From Peronospora farinosa (lineage: Eukaryota > Oomycota > Peronosporomycetes > Peronosporales > Peronosporaceae): a stretch of 64,000 nt of DNA. The stretch spans positions 1 to 64,000 of the forward strand of contig CANTFK010000862.1 of assembly GCA_947646735.1 (NCBI GenBank), given 5' to 3'. Made by a program: the position numbers and the translations under genes. The notes beneath the pieces were generated by a model that was given only the letters and a program-made list of their open reading frames with translations, was not told where the DNA came from and searched no databases. Below are positions 11,502-21,971 of the stretch, in pieces. How positions within the stretch are numbered: the first letter of the stretch is position 1; each line of letters opens with the position of its first letter.

Positions 11502-11693
11502 TGTAACGATAGCTCAACTACTTCACTGTGCTGCCAAATGAAAAGTAGTATTAAGAGTTAAACTACTACTAAAGTAAATGTATAAACCCTTCATAATCTG
11601 ATCACACAATCCAGATCATTCGAAGAACACTGTCCATGCAAGTTGTCCTTTTCACGACACACACATCACTGACGTAATTCGTGATCCTCTACA
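11502..11693 (-). repeat. 5' LTR of copia element
   Basis: 192-bp partner of 7022-7213 with a single mismatch (T at 11597). It is followed outside by GGATA, the probable target-site duplication. Confidence 0.95.
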
Positions 11694-12638
11694 GGATAAA
11701 GGAATGTAGACAATCAAGAAAGGTTATTCTTAGGGATAAGCTCCTTTTCTCTCGTGCAACTGCACTAAATACTTTATGAGACTCATGCTTACCGTCTCTT
11801 GTACTGCTGCTAGCGTTGTGGCAAGTGTTCAAACGGATGCTTCGCTCGTCTGCAAACACTTCCAGCAACGCTAATATAGCCACACGTTATATGCCACCTG
11901 ATGTCCACCCTTACACCGCAGCATGACGAAAAACTGATTAGCACACTGGCATTTTGGCCCTTTCGTCTCGGCCACAGCCAGTTGTGCAAGCAGCATGCTC
12001 TAATGCCTCCCGCACCACCGAAAGGCTTCGGCCAACTCCAGACCTTGTCGCTTGACTGCAAGTTGCTTGTCTCAGCCAGCTCGCCCCTCGCTCTTGCTCA
12101 TCAGCATGTGGCATTCATTGTGCCGCTGCTCATCGCTCAGATATTTTCACCCAGAATCATATTTGTTCGAGCTACTCCAGATACCACCAACATCAAGCCA
12201 CTAGCCGGGCACGTAAGCCACGCGGCACCTGAGCGACTTTATTTACAATCGCCTTTCATCAATCATTATCACCTCAACTCTCCCTGTATTTCTCATCATA
12301 TTGCTACCCCTCTAAATTGTCATACGTTGCAACGGGAGCCAGTATTACAAGCTTGACACCACGTATTAACTCAATATGGTTATGTGAAGTAGCATAAAAA
12401 AGACGATCAATATGGTTATGTGAAGTAGCATTAAACAGATAATCATTTTACAGTGTCATTTATGTTTGAAAAGACTGTTGAAGTTGACATCACGTTAGGT
12501 CTATTTTTGTTATGCAGACGTGAAATCACATCCGTGTGACCCGTGGGTTCCTCTATCTTTTATCGCGGGTTTCGACTTAGGCCTTTTCATCAAGATTTCG
12601 ACATTATAGCTTTTTACCTCCTTTGCACAAGTGTAGCC
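11694..12638. other. Intergenic region upstream of carnitine acyltransferase
   Basis: Open frames exist on both strands (for example 11901-12356 plus) but none has a recognisable motif, and they lack clear coding character. A 25-base sequence is repeated with a 36-base period at 12371-12431. The promoter of the downstream gene must lie in the 3' part. Confidence 0.4.
12371..12431. repeat. Two-copy 25-nt direct repeat, 36-bp period
   Basis: TCAATATGGTTATGTGAAGT plus AGCAT occurs at 12371-12395 and again at 12407-12431, separated by 11 bases. It lies about 210 bp upstream of the carnitine acyltransferase start. Function is unknown. Confidence 0.8.
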
Positions 12639-14688
12639 ATGTCGAAACAGTCGGAGCGCACGATGCAGTACCAGGACGAGCTGCCGTCACTGCCATTACC
12701 ACCGCTAGAGCAGACTCTAGAGCAGTATATACAGAGCTGTGAGCCACTGCTAACGCCTAGTGAGCTGGAGCACACAAAGGCCGTATGCCACGACTTTCTT
12801 CACGGTGTGGGGCCACAGCTGCAGGCAATTCTGCAGGAACGAGCTGACTCGGAACGAAACTGGATTGAGGAATGGTGGGAGACTTTTGCGTACATGCAAC
12901 CACGATATCCATCAGCGATTAACATCAATTGGTACGGCGTCCTGCCCGGTAATTGGGGGCCACGAGACATGAGTCAATGTGAAGCGGCGTCTATCTTTAC
13001 TCACGCTATTCTAAAGTTTCGGAAGAATCTGCTGGAGTACGTATGATGTAGCTGCTAAGTAGTTGATATTATATGATTGACTTGATGAGTATGTTAGGGA
13101 GAAGTATCCGCCGGAAAAGATGATGGGACGTCCGTTATGTATGTTTACGTACTCGCGTATGTTCAACACGTGTGTGATCCCAGGAGAAGAATGTGATGAA
13201 ATGGTGTCTTATCCACACGACTCAAAACATATTCTCGTGTTGCGGAACAATTGCATGTGGGTCATACAAGTGATTAATGATAAGGGAGAGGAGATCCCAC
13301 TTGCAGACGTTGTGAGGTACAAGATGCAGCGCAATTCATTGTGAGAATTAGAAAGACAAGCTGATTGATTGCTACGTAAATTTTTTGTGCTGCAGACAAT
13401 TCGAGCTGGTACGAGATGAAGCTACAGGACTGTTTGACTTGGAACGTTATCCACCCGTCAGCGTCCTGACCTCGGAGAATCGAACAAATTGGGCCAAGGT
13501 ACAGCACTTGCAATCTCTTGATAGAAAATAGAGCAGGTAAGATACATTGGACTTATATTGTCAACATGATTGTAGGCTCGGGATCACATTTTGTCGCTCG
13601 ACGATATTAACAAGCAGTCATTTGATCTGATTGAGCGGGCACTGTTTTGCATTGCTCTGGACGAAAGTTCTGCGTCAACTTACGACGAGATTGCGCGCAA
13701 TTGCTTGCTTGGAGATGGTCGCAATCGCTGGTACGACAAGCCATTTACGCTAATTATACACGAGAATGGTCGTGGTGGTGTGAACGGCCAGCACGCGTGG
13801 GCAGATGCACTTGTGGTCGTTCGCCTGTTTGACTACTGCATCAAGTACGTGAATGAGAACTTCAAGGCCAAGTTTGCCAACCGCGCGGACTTGAAACCTA
13901 CTTTGAACCTAAAACCAAAGCGGCTAGACTGGGTGCTAGATAACGCTGCCTACACAGCCATTGAATGCGCCAGCGCTGCAGTTGGGAAGCTGATCCACAA
14001 CAGCGATATTGCGACGATTCAATTTAACCACTACGGATCAGCCTTTCTTAAACGCTACAAGCTGACACCGGACTTCTTTATGCAGATGGCAATTCAGTTG
14101 GCACACTACAAGATGCACAAGAGAGTTCCTGCTGTCTATGAGACGGCTCACACGAGAATATATTATCACGGTCGGACGGAAACGATTCGTTCGCTTTCAA
14201 AAGAGTCTCTTGCTTTCGTGAAGACGATGGAATCGAGTGCATCTGATGGAACGAAGTGGGACGCGCTGCGCACAGCTATCGACACTCACAAGGAGACGAT
14301 AAAGAAATGCCTGACCGGAGACGGCATCGACCGCCACCTCATGGGACTTCAAATTGTGGCGGAGATGTCGGGTATCACGCCAAAGCCTTCGCTATTTACG
14401 GATAGAGCATTTGAGTTGAGCAAGAAGTTTCTGGTGTCTACGAGCAACATCAGTGGCGGTCCTGGCGCTAGCCCTATTTGGGGTGGCTTCTCGGCCATGT
14501 ATAACGAGGGCTATGGCGTCTGCTACGCGCTACAGCCGGACCGCATTAACATGAGCATCACTTGCTACCATGTGTGCCCAGAAACGAGCGCCTTAGGGTT
14601 CAAGCGCCACTTGGAGACTGCCCTGTTGGAAATGGTGGACCTCTGCCTTACGCGCAACGTTATTTACGTCGGCTCGTCCAAGATCTAG
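12639..14688 (+). CDS. Carnitine O-acyltransferase (acetyltransferase-like)
   Basis: This protein would transfer acyl groups between CoA and carnitine, linking peroxisomal or mitochondrial acetyl/acyl units to other compartments. The model has four exons: 12639-13040, 13102-13316, 13396-13498 and 13576-14688, giving about 610 aa, normal for the family. Visible signatures are the N-terminal PLPPLEQTLEQYI, the catalytic His in GQHAWADA (codon at about 13783), a TETIRSLS carnitine-site motif and FLVSTSN near the C-terminus. I chose the ATG at 12639; an upstream in-frame extension to 12543 has no ATG. The C-terminus is SKI, a variant of the SKL-type peroxisomal signal. The exact border of intron 1 (13041-13101) is the least certain. 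The short-chain versus medium-chain substrate cannot be told by eye. Confidence 0.88.
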
Positions 14689-15300
14689 AGGAAGCAATAA
14701 ACAAAGCAAGATAAGTTGGATAAATGCTTTTAGCAAGTGAACCGATTTTCCATATAATATAACGAGCAATCAGATTTGTAAATCTGAACACAGCTTGTGC
14801 TAGGCATAGTTGAAATGGACTAGTGCGCAATAAGTACATTTGTCAAGGGATCGGTTAGACTCTTGATGCTAATGGCGCTGCCCCCATCGCAAACGTCTTT
14901 TTTCATCGTCCCATCATCCACGGTATTCGTTTAGCTACACGGGTAATGAAAACGCTCCACATCATCTAAAGGATCTATCCCAACAATCTTCACCGACGTG
15001 TGCGTGTATAGCTGCTAGATGGAATACGGTATACCTGTATAATTATGGATCGTCATCGTGTACTGTATTGTGTTATTTGTAAGCAGCACATTTAAAAAGT
15101 GGGATTTTAGCAATCTTGGGAGTTTTCATAGATTGACCTCAAAAATTGCTCGATGAAAATGTGATTTTTTGTACGTACGAAAAATGTACTGATCTCAGTT
15201 ATGTTTTTGAACTATATGCGCACACTGAAAAGCTTGCAGGAACTAAACGTACTGTAGGTAGTTTTACCTACTGCCATAGATAAGAATACTTTACACAACG
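14689..15300. other. Intergenic, no gene recognised
   Basis: AT-rich 3' flank of the acyltransferase gene; no open frame with a recognisable motif on either strand. Confidence 0.5.
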
Positions 15301-15339
15301 ATCTTGTCACTTGCGATGTATCACTCTGACAGCTTCGTG

Positions 15340-15990
15340 CAATTCTAGGTCCTTAGTTTATTTGCAAGGAAAAGGAGTGTATCGTTTGAATGTCGACGCG
15401 GCAGAAAATTCTGCTATTATTGTAAAAGATAACGACACAGGAAAAGTGGAGGAAGGCGTTACTCCAATGGCCACCGTAGGGGTGATGAATCCACTTGCCA
15501 GTACTAAACAGCACCGCGAGCAGCTATCGTGACAAGAAAGTTCGAGACTGCAATGCGCTCGTGACATCATTGATGCGATTGTATACCTTCACATCTTTGA
15601 GCCTCATTATTATTCACCGTGATCTAAAGTCCCGAAACGTTTTGCTGGACTCCAAGAAGGGTGCTAAACTAGAGGATTTTGGCGTGTCAAGTGATGAACA
15701 TGACAGCGGGCGTAGGCACGACGAGGTGAATTGCTCCTGAAATTGCACGTGATACACTGAGGGCTGTTGACGTCTAATTTTCTCGGTATGATTCTCTCCA
15801 AGATGGATACCTTTTGCAGCCGCTAAGTCGCGGCTGGGTGCTCCACTTTGACATGTTCATTCTCCAGGGCATCTCGTCTGGCGAGTTGCACTTGTCCAAG
15901 CCCTCGTAATCTGCAAGACCTCGCACGAAAATGCATGAATCTGGACCCTATCCAGCGCCCAGCGGCAGTCCAAGTCGCCTAAGAAATTCG
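15340..15990 (+). pseudogene. TKL-type protein kinase pseudogene
   Basis: Kinase signatures occur in order but in different frames. CARDIIDAIVYLH (about 15550-15590) is followed, after a frameshift near 15612, by HRDLKSRNVLLDSKKGAKL and EDFGVSS (about 15617-15690). After another shift there is MTAGVGTT R-stop-IAPEIA (APE motif, TGA where Trp is usual), then ILQGISSGELHLS and DLARKCMNLDPIQRPAAVQV near 15920-15980. This is the C-lobe of a tyrosine-kinase-like kinase of the type abundant in oomycetes. The N-lobe with the glycine loop and VAIK lysine is missing; the sequence at 15340-15500 may be part of its juxtamembrane linker. At least three disabling lesions make it a clear pseudogene. Confidence 0.85.
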
Positions 15991-16236
15991 AAAGGCAAAC
16001 ATTCTGCTCTAAGTAAGCATTCCAAAGAAAATGTTACGCCCAGGTACTACCCCGAGTGACTGCGTGAGCTTCACGTAATGATGAACAAAGGAAAAAACGT
16101 GAGGACAAGTTGTATACAATCGTATATACCTTGATCGATCTCAATAAGCTGTCAAATACGTGCAGCTGTCGTGGTGGCCACCATTGCTGGTACCAGAGCT
16201 CTAGATTTTTTTGATTCCTGGGTGGATCGCGTTTAG

Positions 16237-16778
16237 GTGCTCTTGTCCATCGCTGAGTTTGGTAGATCCTTCGGAAATGGTGTTGCTCATGCTCTGCAAG
16301 TGTATTTTGCCGTTGATGGTGACATAGCTGACGATGCAAGAGAGCACTGTATAGCCTATCTGCTAACACCAGACAATCTTCACTCGGCGAGCTGTCAGTA
16401 CCCAACGAAAATGACGGAAAGCTGGAAACAAGTGGATGTGCTTAATGGTTCAAAGGGACCTTTGACTTCTCAATGTTGGCTCACTCGTTTCCATCATACG
16501 TTACAGCGCCATCACAAGGAACTTGAGATTTGGGAAACGGTTGAGCGTACAGTTTGTGCCTTCGTCTGTACAATCTCTAGTTAGAATACTTCAGGCCATG
16601 GTTTTTACGAACCGTTCGCCTTGACGGGTAGGCAGGCAGATGCTGACATGAAGTTGGCGTTCTCCAATCGAATACTCAAAAGCAATGCCGCCAGCGAAGC
16701 AGTCGTTGTGCTCGGCAGTTTTGTAAAGGGCATCATGGAACGGGGACCGTACGCATCACTTGTTCATGATTCAAGATA
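16237..16778 (+). other. Unrecognised protein fragment(s)
   Basis: An open frame from about 16237 to 16584 encodes a Leu/His-rich soluble-looking sequence (for example DDAREHCIAYLLTPDNLHSA). A second open stretch at about 16596-16778 in another frame encodes DADMKLAFSNRILKSNAASE and VVVLGSFVKGIMERG. Both have protein-like composition and may be two parts of one damaged or spliced gene. I do not recognise the family. No good start codon or splice junction links them. The kinase pseudogene ends about 250 bp upstream. Confidence 0.3.
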
Positions 16779-16925
16779 AATTTCGTCATGAAGCGCTGTT
16801 ATTGTTGTAAAGGGTTATTGCCTGAATAATCAATTCAAATATTGATTAAGGGCGCTGTCAATGCGGCAATTAACTTGTAGTGGTATAATGCGTCCATTTA
16901 TCAGTTTACTAGCTCCAGTGTCTAT

Positions 16926-17723
16926 CTAAGCCATCGCAGCCAGTACCACCATCCCGCTCGCAATCACAAAAGTCAGACTAGCCAGGGCCTTCACCGACAC
17001 GGCGGCACTCGAGTCGCTGGCAATAGCTGAGCCACGGTTGTTTGAAGTCAAGAGGTCTGGCACGAATGCCTTTGCCGCGGCGCTAAGCTCGGTGATTTTA
17101 TCGGCGTCCAAGCACGTTTTGTTGTGGCAGATGATGCTGTCCACAAGATAGCGCGGCTCCAAGTTGACATTAGTCAAGTACTTGTTCTTGCTGGTCGTGG
17201 ATGCAAAATAGAGCTTTTGCCCGTTCGATAGACACACGTATTGGTAATTGGACGTGGTCACATTGTCACCTGTGACAGGGTCCTTGATGCCATCACCACA
17301 CGCTTCACACGAGTTCTCACACTCGGCGTAGGCCGTAATGTCCGTAATGTTTACGATAAACTCAGCCATATTGGCGGCCAAATATGCCGTGTCAGTATAG
17401 TCCATCTTGTAACCGTCAAAGGAACGCGGTGCCATGCCGCATGTGTAGACAATCTGTCCATTAACAAAGCCAATATGGTTCAAGTTGTCGTAGTTCATGT
17501 CCTTAGTGGACATTCCACATACAGGGCATTTATAGTCATCATCTGACGTAGTGGACGAGGCTTTTTTCTCCATTAAAGTCGATGGTGTCATATCCATGCC
17601 GCTCATGTCCATCTCCAGTCTCCGCACAACATGCGAGGGGTGTATGTGATGCGCTATAGCTGTGAAATCTGCTGCACCAGTAAGAGCGATACCCATGAGT
17701 ATGTACGAAGAAACGGCGTGCAT
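16926..17723 (-). CDS. Secreted tandem YHS-like metal-binding protein, possible GPI anchor
   Basis: Intronless, 265 aa, ATG at 17723-17721. It has an N-terminal signal peptide (MHAVSSYILMGIALTGAA), then a His-containing segment (AHHIHPSH) and a Met motif (MDMSGMDM), both typical Cu ligands. Two YHS-like modules follow: CPVCGMS ... VYTCGMAP, then a CX3CX2C cluster (CENSCEAC), DPVTGD and YVCLSNGQKLYFAS. The C-terminus is a Ser-rich stretch and a hydrophobic tail with no cytoplasmic residues (VIASGMVVLAAMA), as in GPI-anchored proteins. The modules match those of the Ctr fusion gene at 40559-41973 closely in order and motifs, but there is no Ctr permease here. Inferred role: binding copper at the cell surface. 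The metal identity and the anchor are inferences. Confidence 0.75.
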   Translation of the reverse strand: MHAVSSYILMGIALTGAADFTAIAHHIHPSHVVRRLEMDMSGMDMTPSTLMEKKASSTTSDDDYKCPVCGMSTKDMNYDNLNHIGFVNGQIVYTCGMAPRSFDGYKMDYTDTAYLAANMAEFIVNITDITAYAECENSCEACGDGIKDPVTGDNVTTSNYQYVCLSNGQKLYFASTTSKNKYLTNVNLEPRYLVDSIICHNKTCLDADKITELSAAAKAFVPDLLTSNNRGSAIASDSSAAVSVKALASLTFVIASGMVVLAAMA

Positions 17724-17724
17724 G

Positions 17725-17741
17725 GTAATAAGGAAATGAGT
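17725..17741 (-). promoter_or_regulatory. Oomycete initiator-like element
   Basis: On the minus strand AACTCATTTCCTTATTAC lies a few bases before the ATG at 17723. It resembles the oomycete initiator consensus GCTCATTYYNCAWTTT and implies a very short 5' UTR. Confidence 0.45.
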
Positions 17742-18461
17742 TTTTTTCAGCGCGAGACCATTTTGATTTTTCCATGCAGCTGCTAAAGTCTGTGGTTATT
17801 TTGCATCTGTTTGTAGTTATTTTTCACCTGGTCTGTCAACAATACCCTATAGGCTAACAATAGCTTGCACAGTCTCTAGAATTGTGAGCGAGCATTCGAA
17901 GGTTATTTTTTTAGAATGTCAACATTGTGAAGATATCTGTTACATTATGTCCACATGTATACTATTATTCTCTACCCATTTGTCTATTTATTAATGCAGA
18001 ATTACGAAGCATTTTTCCGCTGATGACTATTTTTCGAAGTAATTATTGTTAAAAAATAGGCAAGTTGAAAAAAATACATCACTCGGTATTTCTGGAGTAT
18101 TTTGTCGTGAGATCCAGACGAAGTTCATGTTCCTTTTTTACAGCTGTTAGTCCCTTCTCTTGTTGAGCAGATGTCTTGAAGCCGGATGTGTGTACCTAAA
18201 CATGGATACATTATATATAATGGGAAATTCGACACTATAAGCCTGTATTGAAACGATTACTGTAATTTGTCCTGCATACTCAGGTACAACTTATGATAAG
18301 ATTTAGTTTGTATTGCATCGTAATTAAAAAAAGTAGCTCAATCAAAGCATTTCTTCTATTGTAATGGGAAATATCAATAGTTATTTACGAGGAGCTTCTA
18401 TTCTGTGTATGTGAACCCGCCTCGAAATACACGTCATTGTCACGATGCACATGTAACAAGC
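17742..18461. other. Intergenic, AT-rich
   Basis: About 720 bp with no recognisable gene. It is the upstream flank of the YHS-like gene and the 3' flank of the GH30 pseudogene. Confidence 0.5.
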
Positions 18462-20082
18462 CTACAAGATCTTGGTGTCCTCTGATGCAGGCAGGATCAA
18501 CGTGTGTATCGAGTGGGGAGACAGCGTTAATGTGATTGTGTTGGGGTCCGTCTGCTTTACGCTGATAGTCACCTTTGAGCTACCACGATTCAAGAATTGC
18601 ATCACGATCTGGTTGTTTGGTGTCACGAATGCACAATGGTGGAAATTATGAAGCGTTCTTGTCTTTGAAAACTTGATGCGTTTTGATCCCGGCGGCACAA
18701 ACTTGGAGAAATGACCCATGATATAGTACATTGGCTGTTTATAGACTCGGCACCATTCTGAGCGTCAACAAGAATTGGTGCGTCTACCATGTTGTTTGCC
18801 CAGTTCGGGCCTCCGTTCGTGTTGAGGAACAAATTCCAGTCGACCCAGCCGCCAGCCATACTGTTGCTGTTTTCTATAATATCACGTGCGTAGTTCTCTG
18901 CGCGCTTCCAAGCTTTTTCAAGGTTGTGTAACGCAGGCCCTTTGCCAGTACCAGTGAATCCTGGCATATATCCTTCGCAAGCTTCCGTTCCAAGCATGAA
19001 CATGTCAGGATACGCTTTGTAAAACTTTTTCAGCTTCTTATAGCTACCAACGAATGGTAGAATAAAATCCAAGTTTTGGTACCAGTGGAACGCAACTCCG
19101 CTGAGGTATTTCTTGGACTCGGGATCATCAAACGGCGCTGAGCGATCCAGAATTCGAGATTTCTGGTCATCATTCGCCATGATCTTTATGTGCGGGTGGT
19201 TTTTTGCCATCAACGAGCCAAGGTTCAGCTTGATGAAATCCCTCTCTTTTTCGGCAGTCAGGCGCAATGTTTCCTACTGAGCAAGGTTTATAAGAAGCTT
19301 CTTGGGCTCATTTTGAACTGTCATGGCCCAAAACTCAATTCCTTCTTTCTTGTAGGCGTCGAAGAACTTGGAGTAGTACAGTGCTAGAGCCGTCCAGTAC
19401 CTATCGCCGGGGCTTCCCTTCATCCGGCTTTGGATGACTGAGTCCCCTCTTGTCATCCATAGCGGAGGTGCCCACGAAGACGCAAACAATTTCATGTCGG
19501 TCCTATTTTCAGAGCGCGATGGATCATATTGATCTTGTTTGAGTTTGGCGCCTTGTCAGACGCGATGGTATAGTTAGTCATTGCAAAATCGTCCGCCTTT
19601 TGGTTGTATGTGTAGGTTCTAGTAGAGAAGTCCGTGGAGCCGATCGGAACACGAGCCATATTGTACTGCAAACCTGCTTTGGAGAAGTACTGGTCCAGGG
19701 CAAGATCCTGCAGTTTCGGTGCCAACTTGTACAGATTGATATCCGCTGCGTCCGTGAAAGCGCCACCAAACCCAAGCATAGTCTGGAATTGAGTGGTGAC
19801 ATCAATATAAAAGGTAGGCTCATCTACAGGCAGGCTGTCGAGGTTCGCCACCATGTACGTCAAGCGGTCGCCAGCCTTGGATGTAGTGTAAATTCCCACC
19901 TGGCCCATCTTAAGCTTCGAGTGGTCACCGACAATCGAATCGCAGTGGGTCACATTACAGACGCAGATGCCTTCCAGCCTGTCGTCGTAGAGCGATGACC
20001 AACTGAAACACCGAGCAGAGACTCTATAAGAGATCAGCAGCAGACTCGAAGCGAGCACAGCAGCGGGAGCCAATCCCTTCAT
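18462..20082 (-). pseudogene. GH30 glucosylceramidase-like gene, disrupted
   Basis: This is a secreted GH30 glycosidase (glucosylceramidase type), starting at an ATG at 20082 with a signal peptide (MKGLAPAAVLASSLLLISYR). Family signatures are LGFGGAFTDAADIN, ARVPIGSTDFSTR, FASSWAPPLWM, FWAMTVQNEP (acid/base Glu), FMLGTEACEGY (nucleophile Glu region) and a C-terminal beta domain with FVTPNNQIVMQFLNRGSSKV. The reading frame is broken three times: a frameshift near 19496 (after ALKI), an in-frame TAG at about 19271 after NLAQ, and a one-base shift near 18745 (after AQNGAE). Aligning across these gives a full-length protein of roughly 540 aa. No intron is seen. It is either a young pseudogene or an allele with sequence errors. 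Confidence 0.85.
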
Positions 20083-20521
20083 TGAAGGGTTATCACTAAT
20101 GTCACACTGAAGATATCACGGAGATTTGAAAGTATCTCCACCACCTTCAGTACTTCTTAGGAGATTGTTCGATATTATTTCTTTCGCAGACGACAAGCAA
20201 CACATACGTTTGCCACCATCATATTTAACTAGATATTGAATGTATCAGGAGCATCAGTACGTGATTCATCACGAGTAGCAGCTAAATGTTTTTTTTTTAT
20301 ACTATACAAACAAACAAATAAAAGGACAGTATACGTATACAAGTGCATTAGAAGGTTTTTGGTATTTGTCGATATAGTAGTATCCCCCTAAAAGTGATAT
20401 TTACTATCGTCTAACAAAATAGTACTATTCTTCTTTTTCCATTATAAAATGCTACTACAAACAGCCTGTGCAGTAGTAATTCCTTCCACTCCCTCCACTC
20501 CCGCAAGTGCCAATATTCTCT
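20083..20521. other. Divergent intergenic region
   Basis: About 440 bp between the divergently oriented GH30 pseudogene and START-FYVE gene. It has an AT-rich run (poly-T at about 20290) and no ORF of note. Confidence 0.5.
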
Positions 20522-21971
20522 ATGAAATCTAAGCAGCCAAAATGGAAAAAGTTTCATTGTCCGCCCTTATCCGTCACTCGTAAGGAACAGATCACGCACG
20601 AGGCCAATCGTGCATGTGATGAGCTACTTTGCTTCTCTGCAGGTGAGGCCTTTAAAAAAAGTACTGAAAGCAGTGGCTTAAATTTTAATAGCGATGAAGA
20701 CGACGACACATTTCAGGAAAGTCTTCAATGGGAATATACGGAACAAATAGGGAGTATCCGTATAGAAAAGGTCAAGATCAAGTCTGGAGATAAGAAAAGT
20801 GGAGCTGGAGTGTATTATTTTCGAGGAATTACTCAACTAGAAGCAAGTATAGAGGAGGTCATGGATCTCTATGATGTGGACATGACCCGTCCTAATATAC
20901 AACTAGAAAAAAAACTCTCTCCTGATATTCTTCACTCGGTGGTACTATATGAGATCCAGCAATATCAACGAGAGGACAGCACAGTGTTCATTGGTATTCG
21001 CTGGTCATCTGTGCGTTCTCCCTACGTCATGGTTCGCAATCGAGACTTTTGTTACCTGGAAATTCAGCGTCGTTTTACTCTACCTGATGGCTGTCGAGGC
21101 TTTGCTCGTTGTCTACATTCGGTTAAGATCAAGAGTTGTCCTGATATGGAAAAGTCACATGGGTTCGTGCGAGGTAGCATTTACCGTTCGGGTATTGTGT
21201 TTCTTGAGAGCAAACGCGACCGCAAGACACTAGATATTGTGCAAGCTGTGTATACAGATCTCAAGGGCAATGTGCCGCAATGGGTAGCAACCAAGGGACT
21301 GAAACAACGATTCATGAGCTTGGAACATTTAAAGAACTACGTTAACATGAAGCGTGTGGCTAATCAGACATTTGCACGTCGAAGCCAATTGATAGCGCCG
21401 GGCAAGATCAAGACATGCTTTGTCTGTGTGGATGATATCGGCACTTTTAAGCGAAGATACAACTGCCAGAAGTGTGGCGAGGTACGATAAAGACAAGAAA
21501 CGGTGTCCAGAAAGAGAGACGATGGATAAGAGAGCTTTTTCTACAAACATGTTGTCCATTGTCTTTGCTTCGTGACGCTGATGATTGCGAAGACGAACTG
21601 ATGTGTCAATACGTTGCACTATTGATCTAACTCTGTTTCTGACCCTTCGTTTTTGTTTGCAGGTCATTTGTGGTCGATGCAAGCTCACTATTCACGCGGA
21701 CATTCCAGTGGTGGGCAAGATGAAGCTCACAATATGCAGTCTGTGCTCGCATGCCATTAACCGCAGCGCACTGCCGGATAACAACAGCGACGAAGGCGAA
21801 GTAGTAGGGCGCCGACCCTTTTCAACAACGCATGACCCAACGTATCAGCACCGCGACTCTAACGACGAAGCCCCTAAGCGCAGGCGCGCCCTTAGTCTGC
21901 ACTCATTCCACACGGCCAACTTTGATCAAACATCGTTGCAAAGTTCAATTTTGGCTCGCGATTTCAAGTGA
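20522..21971 (+). CDS. START-like domain plus FYVE zinc finger protein
   Basis: Two exons, 20522-21481 and 21663-21971, give about 422 aa. The ATG at 20522 is the first in frame. The N-terminal two thirds (about residues 30-270) look like a START lipid-binding fold (GAGVYYFRGITQLEASIEEV, SVRSPYVMVRNRDFCYLEIQ, VYRSGI-type strand). Next comes a FYVE-type zinc finger split by the intron: CFVCVDDIGTFKRRYNCQKC before it, VICGRCK and CSLC after. FYVE domains bind PI3P on endosomes, so a role in endosomal lipid sensing or trafficking is likely. START-FYVE fusions are a large family in oomycetes. The C-terminal tail is basic and Ser-rich. A second, related gene lies at 50561-51775. Confidence 0.85.

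Larger units (their letters stand above)
7022..11693 (-). mobile_element. Nearly intact Ty1/copia retrotransposon
   Basis: This is a complete element of 4672 bp on the minus strand: 5' LTR (11502-11693), primer-binding site, gag-pol (11497-7221), polypurine tract (next to 7213) and 3' LTR (7022-7213). The LTRs are 192 bp, start TG and end CA on the coding strand, and differ at one position (A at 7117, T at 11597), so the insertion is recent. Flanks are GGATT (7017-7021) and GGATA (11694-11698), a near-perfect 5-bp target duplication. Domain order is Gag, protease, integrase, reverse transcriptase, RNase H, which defines the copia group. One nonsense codon and one frameshift break the reading frame. 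Confidence 0.95.

Noticed and set aside
11901..12356. A 151-codon open frame upstream of the carnitine acyltransferase
   Set aside because: No domain, no coding-like composition, start not supported, and it overlaps the region that should hold the promoter; more likely chance.
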